From: Lentisphaeria bacterium
Lineage (GTDB): Bacteria > Verrucomicrobiota > Lentisphaeria > Oligosphaerales > Oligosphaeraceae
Direction: 5' to 3'
Assembly (NCBI GenBank): GCA_024405215.1
Contig: JAKSPB010000020.1
Coordinates: forward strand, 1 to 57,474
DNA length: 57,474 nucleotides
The notes below the pieces were generated by a model that had not been told where the DNA came from, did no database searches, and saw only the letters and a program-made list of their open reading frames with translations. The translations under genes were made by a program, and so were the position numbers. Positions 33,963 through 42,865 of the stretch are shown one piece after another (the stretch's first letter is position 1; each line of letters begins with the position of its first letter).

Positions 33963-34568
33963 ATGGCAGACGAACTGCAGGCATTGCTGGAACGGCTGGA
34001 CCGCGACGGCGTCCAGAAGGGCGAAGAGGCGAAAGAGAAGTTGATTGCGCAGGCGCAGGCCGAGGCGAAGTCGATTCTTGCCGAGGCCAAGGCGCAGGCC
34101 GAGGCCATGACCGCGCAGGCCGAGAAGGATTGCGCCATGATGCGCCAGAAGGCCGAGGAGGCCCTGCGCCAGAGCGGACGGCAGATTCTCCTGCAGGTTC
34201 GCCAGGAACTCCAGAGCCGGGTCCAGAATGCGGTGGGCAATCTGTTGAAGGCCGAATTGAAGCCCGGCGCGGTGGCCCAGGTCATCGCCCTGCTTTGCGA
34301 GAACTATCTGAAGTCTCAGGGCGGCATCGACGACCTGACGGTTCTGGTTCCCGAGGCGCAGCTGGCGGAGTTGTCCGAGGCAGTGAAAGCCTCTTTGGCC
34401 GCGGAGCTGCGGCAGCATGTCTCTCTGAAGCCCGACAAGCGCCTCGCCGGCGGCTTCAAGCTCCAGTTCACCGGCAGCGTGGTTGTCTATGACTTCACGG
34501 ACGAAGCCCTGGCGGAGGCCATCGCCTCCCATCTATCTCCCGCACTGGGGGCGATTCTGACGGCATAG
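33963..34568 (+). CDS. atpE: V-type ATP synthase subunit E
   Basis: 201 residues; the ATG at 33963 is chosen over the one at 33957 because AAGGAG lies 7 bases before it. A long coiled-coil N-terminus (residues 1-90, Ala/Glu/Lys-rich) is followed by a globular C-terminal domain with the family's KPDKRLAGGFKLQF region. It forms part of the peripheral stalk linking the V1 head to the membrane motor. First gene of the V-ATPase operon. I use the prokaryotic V-ATPase naming; the gene symbol should not be confused with F-type atpE. Confidence 0.88.
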   Translation: MADELQALLERLDRDGVQKGEEAKEKLIAQAQAEAKSILAEAKAQAEAMTAQAEKDCAMMRQKAEEALRQSGRQILLQVRQELQSRVQNAVGNLLKAELKPGAVAQVIALLCENYLKSQGGIDDLTVLVPEAQLAELSEAVKASLAAELRQHVSLKPDKRLAGGFKLQFTGSVVVYDFTDEALAEAIASHLSPALGAILTA

Positions 34569-34587
34569 GACAGTTTTTTTCGGCGAC

Positions 34588-35157
34588 ATGGCGACAGACT
34601 ACTTCTATCTGCTCTCGACTTTGCCCTTGCTTCAACTGAATGGCGAGGGCAAAGTGGAATACAGTGCATTTCTGGCTTCCTGCCGGAGGTGGGTCTCCTC
34701 GAAGGAGTACGCCTGCCTGGAGGGACTGACGCTGGCGCCGAAGGCGGATGAAGAGTGCGCCGTGCCTGTGCTGGAAGCCTGGAGCCATTGGCGGACCGCC
34801 ATGGACAACGTGGTGGCGGAATGGCGCTTCCGGCGTCGTGGCGTCGAGGGCGCCTTTCCTCGTCGCGAGGAAAGGGAGATTTTCCCCGGGGACGTGAAGG
34901 CCCTGCAGGCGGTTCTGGAGCGTCCCGGACTTCTGGGCAAACAGCAGGGCTGGGAGGAACTGGCATGGCGTCGGCTGGACGAACTGGCTGCCGGCGAGTC
35001 TTTCAATTTCACGGCGCTCGTGGTGTATGCCCTGAAGCTCCTGGTGCTTTCGGAGCGCCGCCGCTATGATGTGGAGGCCGGCAGCGCCGCCTTCGAGGAG
35101 TTGGTTTCCGCACGTCTCGACGAGGCGGCGGAACATCGGGTTTTGGTGGAAGAATAG
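34588..35157 (+). CDS. V-ATPase-associated DUF2764 protein
   Basis: 189 residues, ATG at 34588 with no strong Shine-Dalgarno. It begins MATDYFYLLSTLPLLQL, the typical opening of DUF2764 (PF10962), a family found between the E and A genes of V-ATPase operons in Chlamydiae, spirochaetes and Bacteroidetes. It may take the place of the missing C or F stalk subunit, but that is a proposal based on position only. It is helical and Glu/Arg-rich. Confidence 0.85.
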   Translation: MATDYFYLLSTLPLLQLNGEGKVEYSAFLASCRRWVSSKEYACLEGLTLAPKADEECAVPVLEAWSHWRTAMDNVVAEWRFRRRGVEGAFPRREEREIFPGDVKALQAVLERPGLLGKQQGWEELAWRRLDELAAGESFNFTALVVYALKLLVLSERRRYDVEAGSAAFEELVSARLDEAAEHRVLVEE

Positions 35158-35205
35158 TTTCGGAGTCCTGATGGATTCCGCATTTACGGAGTTTGGAGAA
35201 CTGCA

Positions 35206-36936
35206 ATGAGTGAAACAGCTCTCAAGAGCGGACGGGTGACTGGCGTGAACGGCAACCTGGTTGCCGTGGCGTTTGATACCAGTGTGATTCAGAACGAAGT
35301 GGCCTTCATCCAGATCGCTTCCGGCGCACGCCTGAAGAGCGAGGTCATCCGGGTGCGCGGCACGGTGGCGGATCTCCAGGTTTTCGAGGCCACCAACGGC
35401 ATCAAGGTCGGCGATCCCGTGGAGTTCACGGGCGAACTGCTTTCCGTGGAACTGGGCCCCGGGCTGCTGACGCAGGTCTTCGACGGCCTCCAGAACCCCT
35501 TGCCGCGCTTGGCGGACGAGTCCCTCTTCCTGAAGCGCGGAACGTATATCTATCCCTTGGACGACAAGAAGGAGTGGGATTATACGCCTACGGCCAAGGT
35601 CGGTGACGAGGTTTTCGCCGGCGACTCCGTGGGCTGGGTCCCCGAAGGCATCTTCCAGCACAAGATCATGGTTCCCTTCGGCTGGCTGGGGATGTGGCGG
35701 ATCACCTGGACCATCGGCGCCGGGAAATACAACATCCGGACCACGGTGGCGAAGGCCGTGAACGACTCCGGCGAGGAGCGCGAGATCAAGATGGTCCAGG
35801 CATGGCCTGTCCGCCGTCCCATCTCCGCCTACAGGGAGAAGCTCCTTCCCGTGGAGCCCATGATCACCCAGGTCCGTTCCATTGACACCTTCTTCCCCGT
35901 GGCCAAGGGCGGCACCTTCTGCACGCCTGGACCTTTCGGTGCCGGCAAGACGGTCCTGCAGCACGCGCTTTCCCAGCGCAGCGAGGCCGATGTGGTCATC
36001 GTGGCGGCCGTCGGCGAACGCGCCGGCGAAGTGGTCGAGATCCTGCAGGAGTTCCCTGTCCTGGAAGACCCGCGCACCGGGCGCAAGCTCATCGACCGCA
36101 CCATTATCATCTGCAACACCAGCTCCATGCCTGTCGCTTCCCGCGAGTCCTCCATCTACACCAGCGCCACGCTGGCGGAATACTACCGCCAGATGGGGCT
36201 GAACGTGTTGCTGCTGGCGGATTCCACCAGCCGTTGGGCGCAGGCCCTCCGCGAGGAATCCGGCCGTCTGGAGGAGATTCCTGGCGAAGAGGCCTTCCCC
36301 GCCTACTTGGAATCCCTGGTGGCCAGCTTCTACGAGCGCGCCGGACTGGTGAAGCTCAATGACGGCAATCGCGGCTCCATTACCATCTGTGGCGCCGTCT
36401 CCCCCGCCGGCGGCAACTTCGAGGAACCCGTGACCCAGGCGACGCTGAAGGTCGTTGGCGCCTTCCTGGCCCTTTCCCGCGATCGCGCCAACGCGCGCCG
36501 CTATCCATCCATCCATCCGCTGGACTCCTGGAGCAAATACAAGAGCACCGTCAAGGCGGAGCTGGTAGCCAACGCGCGGCGGATTCTTCGCAGCGGCAAC
36601 GAAATCGAGCAGATGATGAAGGTCATCGGCGAGGAAGGAACGCCGAACTCCGACTTCGTCACATACCTGAAGAGCGAGTTCCTGGATGCGGTCTACCTGC
36701 AGCAGGATACCTTTGACAAGGTGGATAGCGCCTGCACGGCCGAACGCCAGGCGTATGTCTTCGCCAAGCTCAATGCCATTCTGACGAAGGAATTCAATTT
36801 CGAGGAGAAGGGCGAGGCCCGGAGCTACTTCGCCGCCCTGCGCCAGATCTTCATTGACTGGAACTACTCCGCCTGGAAGTCCCAGCAGTTCGCGGACAAT
36901 GAAGCCAAGCTGGATGCCAAGCTGGCCGAGTGCTAA
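35206..36936 (+). CDS. atpA: V-type ATP synthase catalytic subunit A
   Basis: 576 residues. It has a bulge domain (non-homologous region, about 100-200), a P-loop GPFGAGKT at about residue 242, GERAGEV nearby and LADSTSRWAQALREESGRLEEIPGEEAFPAYL, the catalytic region conserved in V/A-type subunit A. It hydrolyses or makes ATP at the cytoplasmic V1 head. The start at 35206 has a GGAG upstream. It is followed by subunit B 9 bases later. Confidence 0.96.
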   Translation: MSETALKSGRVTGVNGNLVAVAFDTSVIQNEVAFIQIASGARLKSEVIRVRGTVADLQVFEATNGIKVGDPVEFTGELLSVELGPGLLTQVFDGLQNPLPRLADESLFLKRGTYIYPLDDKKEWDYTPTAKVGDEVFAGDSVGWVPEGIFQHKIMVPFGWLGMWRITWTIGAGKYNIRTTVAKAVNDSGEEREIKMVQAWPVRRPISAYREKLLPVEPMITQVRSIDTFFPVAKGGTFCTPGPFGAGKTVLQHALSQRSEADVVIVAAVGERAGEVVEILQEFPVLEDPRTGRKLIDRTIIICNTSSMPVASRESSIYTSATLAEYYRQMGLNVLLLADSTSRWAQALREESGRLEEIPGEEAFPAYLESLVASFYERAGLVKLNDGNRGSITICGAVSPAGGNFEEPVTQATLKVVGAFLALSRDRANARRYPSIHPLDSWSKYKSTVKAELVANARRILRSGNEIEQMMKVIGEEGTPNSDFVTYLKSEFLDAVYLQQDTFDKVDSACTAERQAYVFAKLNAILTKEFNFEEKGEARSYFAALRQIFIDWNYSAWKSQQFADNEAKLDAKLAEC

Positions 36937-36945
36937 GGAGAGGTC

Positions 36946-38256
36946 ATGAGAAAGATTTACCACCGCATTATTCAGATCAGCGGCAACGTCATCACCCTTG
37001 AAGCCGAGGGGGTCGCCAATGGCGAACTGGCAGAAGTCCGCAGTGGCGACCTGAGTTCACTGGCGCAGGTCATCCGCCTGGACGGCACCCGCGTCTCCCT
37101 GCAGGTCTTCGCCGGCGCCCGCGGAATCTCCACGGACGCCGAAGTGCGTTTCCTGGGACGCCAGATGCAGGTCGCCGCGACGACGGACTTGCTGGGGCGC
37201 ATCTTCACCGGCAATGGCGCACCCCGCGACGGCGGCCCCGCGCTGACGGACAACATGACGGAGATCGGCGGCCCGTCCGTCAATCCCGCGTGCCGTATCA
37301 TCCCCCGGAAGATGATCCGCACGGGCATTCCCATGATCGACATCTTCAATACCCTGGTGGAGAGCCAGAAACTGCCTATCTTCTCCATTCCCGGCGAACC
37401 CTACAACCAGCTTCTGGCCCGTATCGCCATGCAGGCCGAGGTCGATGTGATCGTCTTGGGCGGCATGGGACTGAAGTACGACGACTACCTCTATTTCAAG
37501 AACACGCTGGACGAGCAGGGCGCGCTTTCCCGCACGGTGATGTTCGTGCACACGGCGGCCGATCCCACCGTGGAATGCACCCTGGTGCCCGACATGGCTC
37601 TGGCCACGGCGGAATACTTCGCCGTCCAGGAGCACAAGCGGGTCCTCTGTCTGCTGACGGACATGACCAATTTTGCGGACTCCCTCAAGGAGATTGCCAT
37701 TACCATGGAACAGATTCCCTCCAACCGCGGCTACCCCGGCGACCTTTACAGCCAGCTGGCCAGCCGTTACGAGAAGGCGGTGCAGTTCCGCGGCGAGAAC
37801 GCCGGTTCCATCACCATCCTGGCCGTGACCACCATGCCCGGCGATGACGTGACGCACCCCGTTCCCGACAACACCGGATATATCACCGAGGGACAGTTCT
37901 ATCTCTCCGGCGGTCGAATCGAACCTTTCGGCTCTCTCTCCCGTTTGAAGCAGAATGTCAACAAGGACACCCGCGAGGATCATCGCACCCTGATGGACAC
38001 CATGATCCGCCTCTATGCCCAGTACAAGGACACGCTGGAAAAGCAGTCCATGGGTTTCCGTATGTCCGCTTGGGACAACAAGTTGCTGAAATATGGCGAG
38101 ATGTTCGAGAAGGGCATGATGGACCTGGCGGTGAACATTCCCCTTGAGGAGGCGCTGGATCGCGGCTGGAAGATTCTTTCCGAGTGCTTCGAGCCTGCGG
38201 AGACGGGCGTGAAGAGCGCCATGATCGAGAAGTTCTGGCCCAAGAGCAACCAGTAA
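36946..38256 (+). CDS. atpB: V-type ATP synthase subunit B
   Basis: 436 residues. It resembles the catalytic subunit but lacks the P-loop (the equivalent region reads [15 protein letters not shown]), as expected for the non-catalytic B subunit. [17 protein letters not shown] and [15 protein letters not shown] are family signatures. It alternates with A in the V1 hexamer. AAGGAGAGGTC precedes the ATG. Confidence 0.96.
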   Translation: MRKIYHRIIQISGNVITLEAEGVANGELAEVRSGDLSSLAQVIRLDGTRVSLQVFAGARGISTDAEVRFLGRQMQVAATTDLLGRIFTGNGAPRDGGPALTDNMTEIGGPSVNPACRIIPRKMIRTGIPMIDIFNTLVESQKLPIFSIPGEPYNQLLARIAMQAEVDVIVLGGMGLKYDDYLYFKNTLDEQGALSRTVMFVHTAADPTVECTLVPDMALATAEYFAVQEHKRVLCLLTDMTNFADSLKEIAITMEQIPSNRGYPGDLYSQLASRYEKAVQFRGENAGSITILAVTTMPGDDVTHPVPDNTGYITEGQFYLSGGRIEPFGSLSRLKQNVNKDTREDHRTLMDTMIRLYAQYKDTLEKQSMGFRMSAWDNKLLKYGEMFEKGMMDLAVNIPLEEALDRGWKILSECFEPAETGVKSAMIEKFWPKSNQ

Positions 38257-38272
38257 TTCCTCTCTGTCCGCT

Positions 38273-38884
38273 ATGGCGAAGATCAAGCTGACCAAGAATG
38301 AGCTGAAACTCCAGCGTGATGCGCTGAAGCGCTTTGAGCGTTATCTGCCTACGCTGCAATTGAAAAAGCAACAGTTGCAACTGGAAGTGCGCCAGGCCCG
38401 CGAGCAGTTGGCGATGCTGGAGGAACAGGACCGGAAGGAACTTCGCGCCAGCGAGCAGGACCAGGCGCTCTTCGCCGCCTTGCCGGAGAACGCCGGCAAG
38501 CTCCAGGAGGTGCTGGAATGGCGCGTGGCCACGAAGAACATCGCCGGAACCGAGGTGCCCGCGCATGCCGGGCTCTCCTGGCGGAAGGACGATGTGGAGC
38601 TTTTCGAGACGCCGCTCTGGCTGGACGAGGCGCTGGCCATGGTGGAGCGCCGCACCGAGCTTCTCCTGAAGAGACGCCTGGTGGAGGAGACGCTGAATTG
38701 CCTGGAGGATGAACTCCGCGTGGTCACCCAGCGCGTGAACCTCTTCGAGAAGGTCAAGATTCCCTCCGCCTTGGAGAACATCCGTCGTATCAACATCTAC
38801 ATTGGGGACCAGCAGACGAACTCCGTCGGCCGCTCCAAGATTGCAAAGGCCAAGTGCCAGGAAAGGGACGCTGACTTGTCATGA
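38273..38884 (+). CDS. atpD: V-type ATP synthase subunit D
   Basis: 203 residues. It begins MAKIKLTKNELKLQRDALKRFERYLPTL, typical of the D subunit, and is formed of long helices that make the central rotating shaft. The C-terminal helix ends with VGRSKIAKAK. The next gene overlaps its stop by 4 bases (ATGA). Confidence 0.93.
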   Translation: MAKIKLTKNELKLQRDALKRFERYLPTLQLKKQQLQLEVRQAREQLAMLEEQDRKELRASEQDQALFAALPENAGKLQEVLEWRVATKNIAGTEVPAHAGLSWRKDDVELFETPLWLDEALAMVERRTELLLKRRLVEETLNCLEDELRVVTQRVNLFEKVKIPSALENIRRINIYIGDQQTNSVGRSKIAKAKCQERDADLS

Positions 38885-40668
38885 TCGAGAGAATGAAAAA
38901 AATCACGATTGTCTGCCTGGTCGATGACCAGGAGCGGTCGTTGCATTCCCTGCGGAAGCTGGCTAGTGTCCATGTGGTTCCGCAAAAAGGAAATCCCTCC
39001 CGGGACGTCGAGGACAGGAAACGCGAGCTGGGCGAACTCCAGCAGGTGCGGTTCTTCCTGAAATCCATCCAGGGCGATGGCGCTCCGGTGGAAGGGGCCG
39101 CTGCAACCGATGGCGCCCAGTGCCGTCTGGACTGTCTGCGCCTGATGCAGGAGTACCGGCAGTCCAAGGAGCGCATCATGCAGCTGGACCAGGCGATAGC
39201 CCAGCTGGAACCCTGGGGGCAGTTCGACAAGAAGCTTCTGGACAAGCTGGAACGCCATGGACTCCATCTGGCGCTGTTGGTCCGCGGCAACCGCAAGAAC
39301 GCGGATGCCTGGTTTGACGAACTGGAAGGCAAGCCGGATGGCGCGCAGGAGTTCATTGTCCGCCGCACAAAGGACAAGATCTACTCCCTGGTGGTCTCGC
39401 CTGTGCAGCTTCGCAACCTGGAGTTGCCTCGCGCCAGCTTCCCCATGGGGATGGACTTGAATGCCCTGCGTACACAGCGCCGGGAATTGGCCGTCGAGGC
39501 CGAACGGGCGAGGAAGGCATTGGAACGCCATGCGCGGCTGGACGAGAAGACTCTGGCGGACGAGGAGAATCGCCTGGAACGCGAAATCGCCTTTGCGACG
39601 ACACGGGACGGGATGGGCCTTTCCGGTCAGAAGCTCTGCTATCTGCAGGGATATGTCCCCGAAAAGAATCTGGACGAACTGCGTGAGACCGCGCATCGGA
39701 ATGGCTGGGCAATCCGCTACGAGGATGTGGCGGAGGACGACGAGGCGGTTCCCACCAAGCTCCAGATGCCGAAGCATCTGGAAATGGCCCAGGGCATTCT
39801 GGATTTCATTGGAATCCTCCCCGGCTACCGCGAGATTGACATCTCCGTGGCGGTGATGGTCTTCCTCTCCATCTTCTGCGGAATGCTTGTGGGCGACGCC
39901 GGCTATGGCGCCATCTTCTGCGGCGTGACGGGATGGTATTTGCGCAAGGCGCTCCAATGCGGCAGCGACTCCATGAAACGCGGAATGCAGCTGCTCTTCA
40001 TCATGTCCCTCTGCACGCTCCTCTGGGGAATCCTCTCCGGCAACTGGTTCGGCCTTACCTGGGGCGGCCTGAAATGCCTGACGGACGGCGAGCGCGGGCA
40101 AATGAATGTCCAGCTCTTCTGTTTCTTCCTGGCTGCCGTCCATCTTTCGCTGGCGCACATCTGGAAGCTATCCGTTTCTTCCGGCTGGCGGGACCGCCTG
40201 GGCAACCTGGGCTGGGCGCTCTTCCTTTGGGCGAACTTCTTCACGGTCAAGGCGTTGCTCATCGACTACTCCTTTGAGCATTTCACCGTCCCCGCGTGGA
40301 TGTATGGCATCGGCACGGTTCTGATTGTCTTCTTCTCCATCAACTGGAGGAACATCGGCGACATCATCTATTCGCCTTTCACCTTCATCAACAGCCTGGG
40401 CGACGTGCTTTCCTACATCCGTCTTTACGCAGTGGGGCTTTCCAGCCTCTACATCGCCAGGGCATTCAATGACATGAGCGCCATGATGTGGGAGCAGAGC
40501 AAGTGGCTTCTGCCCTTGGGGCTGCTGATCATCCTGGCCGGACATCTGCTGAACATCTGCATGGCGCTGATGAGCGTCCTGGTCCATGGCGTCCGCCTCA
40601 ACACCCTGGAGTTCTCCGGGCACATCGGTGTGGAGTGGGGCGGCAAAGCCTACAAGCCTTTCCGTTGA
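38881..40668 (+). CDS. atpI: V-type ATP synthase subunit I
   Basis: 595 residues, ATG at 38881 overlapping the D stop. The N-terminal about 310 residues are cytoplasmic and coiled-coil-rich; the C-terminal half holds about seven membrane helices. The conserved Arg helix that faces the rotor ring lies around FINSLGDVLSYIRLYAVGLSS, where the Arg is the essential one for ion passage. It connects the peripheral stalk to the membrane motor. Confidence 0.93.
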   Translation: MIERMKKITIVCLVDDQERSLHSLRKLASVHVVPQKGNPSRDVEDRKRELGELQQVRFFLKSIQGDGAPVEGAAATDGAQCRLDCLRLMQEYRQSKERIMQLDQAIAQLEPWGQFDKKLLDKLERHGLHLALLVRGNRKNADAWFDELEGKPDGAQEFIVRRTKDKIYSLVVSPVQLRNLELPRASFPMGMDLNALRTQRRELAVEAERARKALERHARLDEKTLADEENRLEREIAFATTRDGMGLSGQKLCYLQGYVPEKNLDELRETAHRNGWAIRYEDVAEDDEAVPTKLQMPKHLEMAQGILDFIGILPGYREIDISVAVMVFLSIFCGMLVGDAGYGAIFCGVTGWYLRKALQCGSDSMKRGMQLLFIMSLCTLLWGILSGNWFGLTWGGLKCLTDGERGQMNVQLFCFFLAAVHLSLAHIWKLSVSSGWRDRLGNLGWALFLWANFFTVKALLIDYSFEHFTVPAWMYGIGTVLIVFFSINWRNIGDIIYSPFTFINSLGDVLSYIRLYAVGLSSLYIARAFNDMSAMMWEQSKWLLPLGLLIILAGHLLNICMALMSVLVHGVRLNTLEFSGHIGVEWGGKAYKPFR

Positions 40669-40708
40669 TTTTTCTTGAAAATCCATCCCAAACAAGGAGT
40701 AAACGACA

Positions 40709-41176
40709 ATGATTGATGCTACAACCGCCAAAGCCCTGGTCGGCCTGGGCGCCATCTGCGCATTTGGCATTTCCGCTATCTGTTCCGCCATCGGTTGCGG
40801 TCTGGCCGCAGCCAGCGCCATTGGAAGCTGGAAGCGCTGCTATGTGCAGGGCAAGCCGGCTCCCTTCCAGCTGACCATCTTCTCCGGCGTCGCCATGACC
40901 CAGACCATCTATGGACTGATTCTCATGCTGCAGATCCTGAATCTGAACACGGACTTCTGGCCATCCGCCCTTGGCGTTGGCATTCTCGGTGGACTGGGCA
41001 TTGGCGCCAGCGCCATCTACCAGGGCCGTGCCGCCGCCGGCGCCTGCGATTCCTTCAGCGAGACGGGACAGGGCTTCGCCAACAACCTGATCGCCCTGGG
41101 TGTCGTCGAGACCATCGCCATCTTCACCATGGTCTTCTCTATGATGTTCCTCAACAACCTCGCCGCTACTGCATAG
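40709..41176 (+). CDS. atpK: V-type ATP synthase proteolipid subunit K, Na+-type ion site
   Basis: 155 residues, four membrane helices in two hairpins, AAGGAG before the ATG. The residues that bind Na+ in Enterococcus hirae NtpK (Thr64, Gln65, Gln110, Glu139) have counterparts here: Thr64 and Gln65 (AMTQTIYG), Gln105 (IYQGRAAAG) and Glu134 (VVETIAIF). The loop between helices 2 and 3 is five residues shorter, which explains the offset. This points to Na+ rather than H+ coupling. Last gene of the operon, followed 17 bases later by an antiporter. Confidence 0.95.
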   Translation: MIDATTAKALVGLGAICAFGISAICSAIGCGLAAASAIGSWKRCYVQGKPAPFQLTIFSGVAMTQTIYGLILMLQILNLNTDFWPSALGVGILGGLGIGASAIYQGRAAAGACDSFSETGQGFANNLIALGVVETIAIFTMVFSMMFLNNLAATA

Positions 41177-41193
41177 TTTATTTTCCGGGGTAG

Positions 41194-42807
41194 ATGGAAG
41201 AGTTCCTGGAAAATCTGACGCCGCTGCTGCTGGTGGCCGGACTGCTGATTGTCGGGTGCGTGATCTCCAGCAAGGTCTCCGCCCGGTTCAGCATGCCGGG
41301 CCTCCTTGTCTTCCTGCTCATCGGCATGGGGCTGCATCTGCTCTTTTCCGGCGGAACATACGTTACCAACATCCTGCCCTGGCGGCACGCCAATGCCATC
41401 GGAACCGTGGCGTTGGCGTTCATCCTCTTTTCCGGCGGATTCGATTCCTCCCTGGGCGACATCCGGAAGGTTTTCCGGACGGGGACGATCCTCTCCACCG
41501 CCGGTGTATTATTGACGACGCTCCTTCTGGGAAGCGTCGCCTACCTTTTCGCCATCTGCTCAGGCCATCCGGAGTTCTGGCCGCAAAGCTATCTCTTCGG
41601 CGCCATCATTTCCTCCACGGATGCCAGCGCGGTCTTTTCCATCCTGCGTTCCAAGCGCATCAGCCTCCAAGGAGACCTGAAACCGCTTTTGGAATACGAG
41701 TCCGGCTCCAACGACCCCATGGCCACCTTCCTGACCATGTTCTTCCTGGGGCTCTGCCAGAACAACAGCAGCGTCTCCGAAGGTCTGCTGTGCTTCCTGC
41801 CCAAATTCTTCTATCAGATGGGCGCGGGCGTGGGCATCGGCATTGCCATAGCCGCAGGCGCGGTGTGGCTGTTCAATCACCTTGATCTGGACTACGATGG
41901 TCTCTATCACGTCCTGGCTGTCGCTGTGGTTCTGCTGATCTATTCCGTGACCGACATATGCTGCGCCAACGGCTACATGGCCACATACGCCGGCGGCGTC
42001 TTCATGGGGTCCCGGCACTTTGTCTTCCGCAATCGCATTTCCCGTTTCTCTGATGCCATTGGGTGGCTGATGCAGGTGATTCTCTTCACGATCTTGGGCT
42101 TCATGGCCAACCCGCAAGTGATTCTGAAGCACTGGGGGCTGGGCATCCTGATGGGCCTGGCGCTCATGTTCTTCGCGCGCCCCGTGGCCACCTTCGTCTG
42201 CATGATCAAGAGCGGCTTCAGCTTGAAGGCGAAGACCTTGGTCAGCTGGGTGGGACTGCGCGGCGGCGCACCCATCATGCTGGCGACATTCCCCATGCTC
42301 CTCGTGGCTACGGATTACGAGGCGGCGGAGACAACCGCCATCGGAAGCACGAATTTCTATGAAATCATGTTCAACATGGTCTTCTGCATGGTGCTGCTTT
42401 CCGTGGTTGTCCAAAGTTTCACCATCATGCCGCTGGCCCGGGCCCTGGGGCTGGATTCGCCTCTCCAGGTTACGCCTACTGCGCCAATCTCCTTCGATCA
42501 GGTGGTCTATCATGACGACAGGAAAGCCGAAAAGGGCGAGGAACATACGGATGACTTGTCCTACAATGAACCCGCGTCCTTTGTCATTCCGTCGTGCAGC
42601 GACCTGGATGGACGGGCCATCAAGGATCTCCGTCTCCCAGCCGGCGTCTTCATCGTGATGATCTCCCGGGGAGGAAAATGGCTGGTGCCCCGGGGGAATA
42701 CGGTCCTGTCCCGGGGGGATTCCCTCACGGTCCTGGCCACGCCCGCCAACCTGAAGAACGCGGAGAAGTATTTCACGCAGGAAAAGCATGACGTTCAGAA
42801 GGCGTAG
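41194..42807 (+). CDS. CPA1/NhaP2-type K+(Na+)/H+ antiporter with regulatory RCK_C domain
   Basis: 537 residues with about 12 membrane helices and a C-terminal cytoplasmic RCK_C domain (about 450-530, VIPSCSDLDGRAIKDLRLPAGVFIVMI). SSTDASAVFSIL is the ion-binding TD.A region and EYESGSNDPMATFL holds the ND pair of CPA1 antiporters. The start is 17 bases after the V-ATPase rotor gene, with GGGG just upstream, and probable cotranscription links ion pumping with ion homeostasis. NhaP2 members usually exchange K+ for H+. Confidence 0.88.
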   Translation: MEEFLENLTPLLLVAGLLIVGCVISSKVSARFSMPGLLVFLLIGMGLHLLFSGGTYVTNILPWRHANAIGTVALAFILFSGGFDSSLGDIRKVFRTGTILSTAGVLLTTLLLGSVAYLFAICSGHPEFWPQSYLFGAIISSTDASAVFSILRSKRISLQGDLKPLLEYESGSNDPMATFLTMFFLGLCQNNSSVSEGLLCFLPKFFYQMGAGVGIGIAIAAGAVWLFNHLDLDYDGLYHVLAVAVVLLIYSVTDICCANGYMATYAGGVFMGSRHFVFRNRISRFSDAIGWLMQVILFTILGFMANPQVILKHWGLGILMGLALMFFARPVATFVCMIKSGFSLKAKTLVSWVGLRGGAPIMLATFPMLLVATDYEAAETTAIGSTNFYEIMFNMVFCMVLLSVVVQSFTIMPLARALGLDSPLQVTPTAPISFDQVVYHDDRKAEKGEEHTDDLSYNEPASFVIPSCSDLDGRAIKDLRLPAGVFIVMISRGGKWLVPRGNTVLSRGDSLTVLATPANLKNAEKYFTQEKHDVQKA

Positions 42808-42865
42808 TCTTCGGATGACACTGGATGGACGTGATTCTGTCTAAGTCCTTTTCTCTTAATTCAAA

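Noticed and set aside
34495-36963. Minus-strand frame of 822 codons
   Set aside because: Antisense of the V-ATPase A gene and neighbours; composition is a mirror of those codons.
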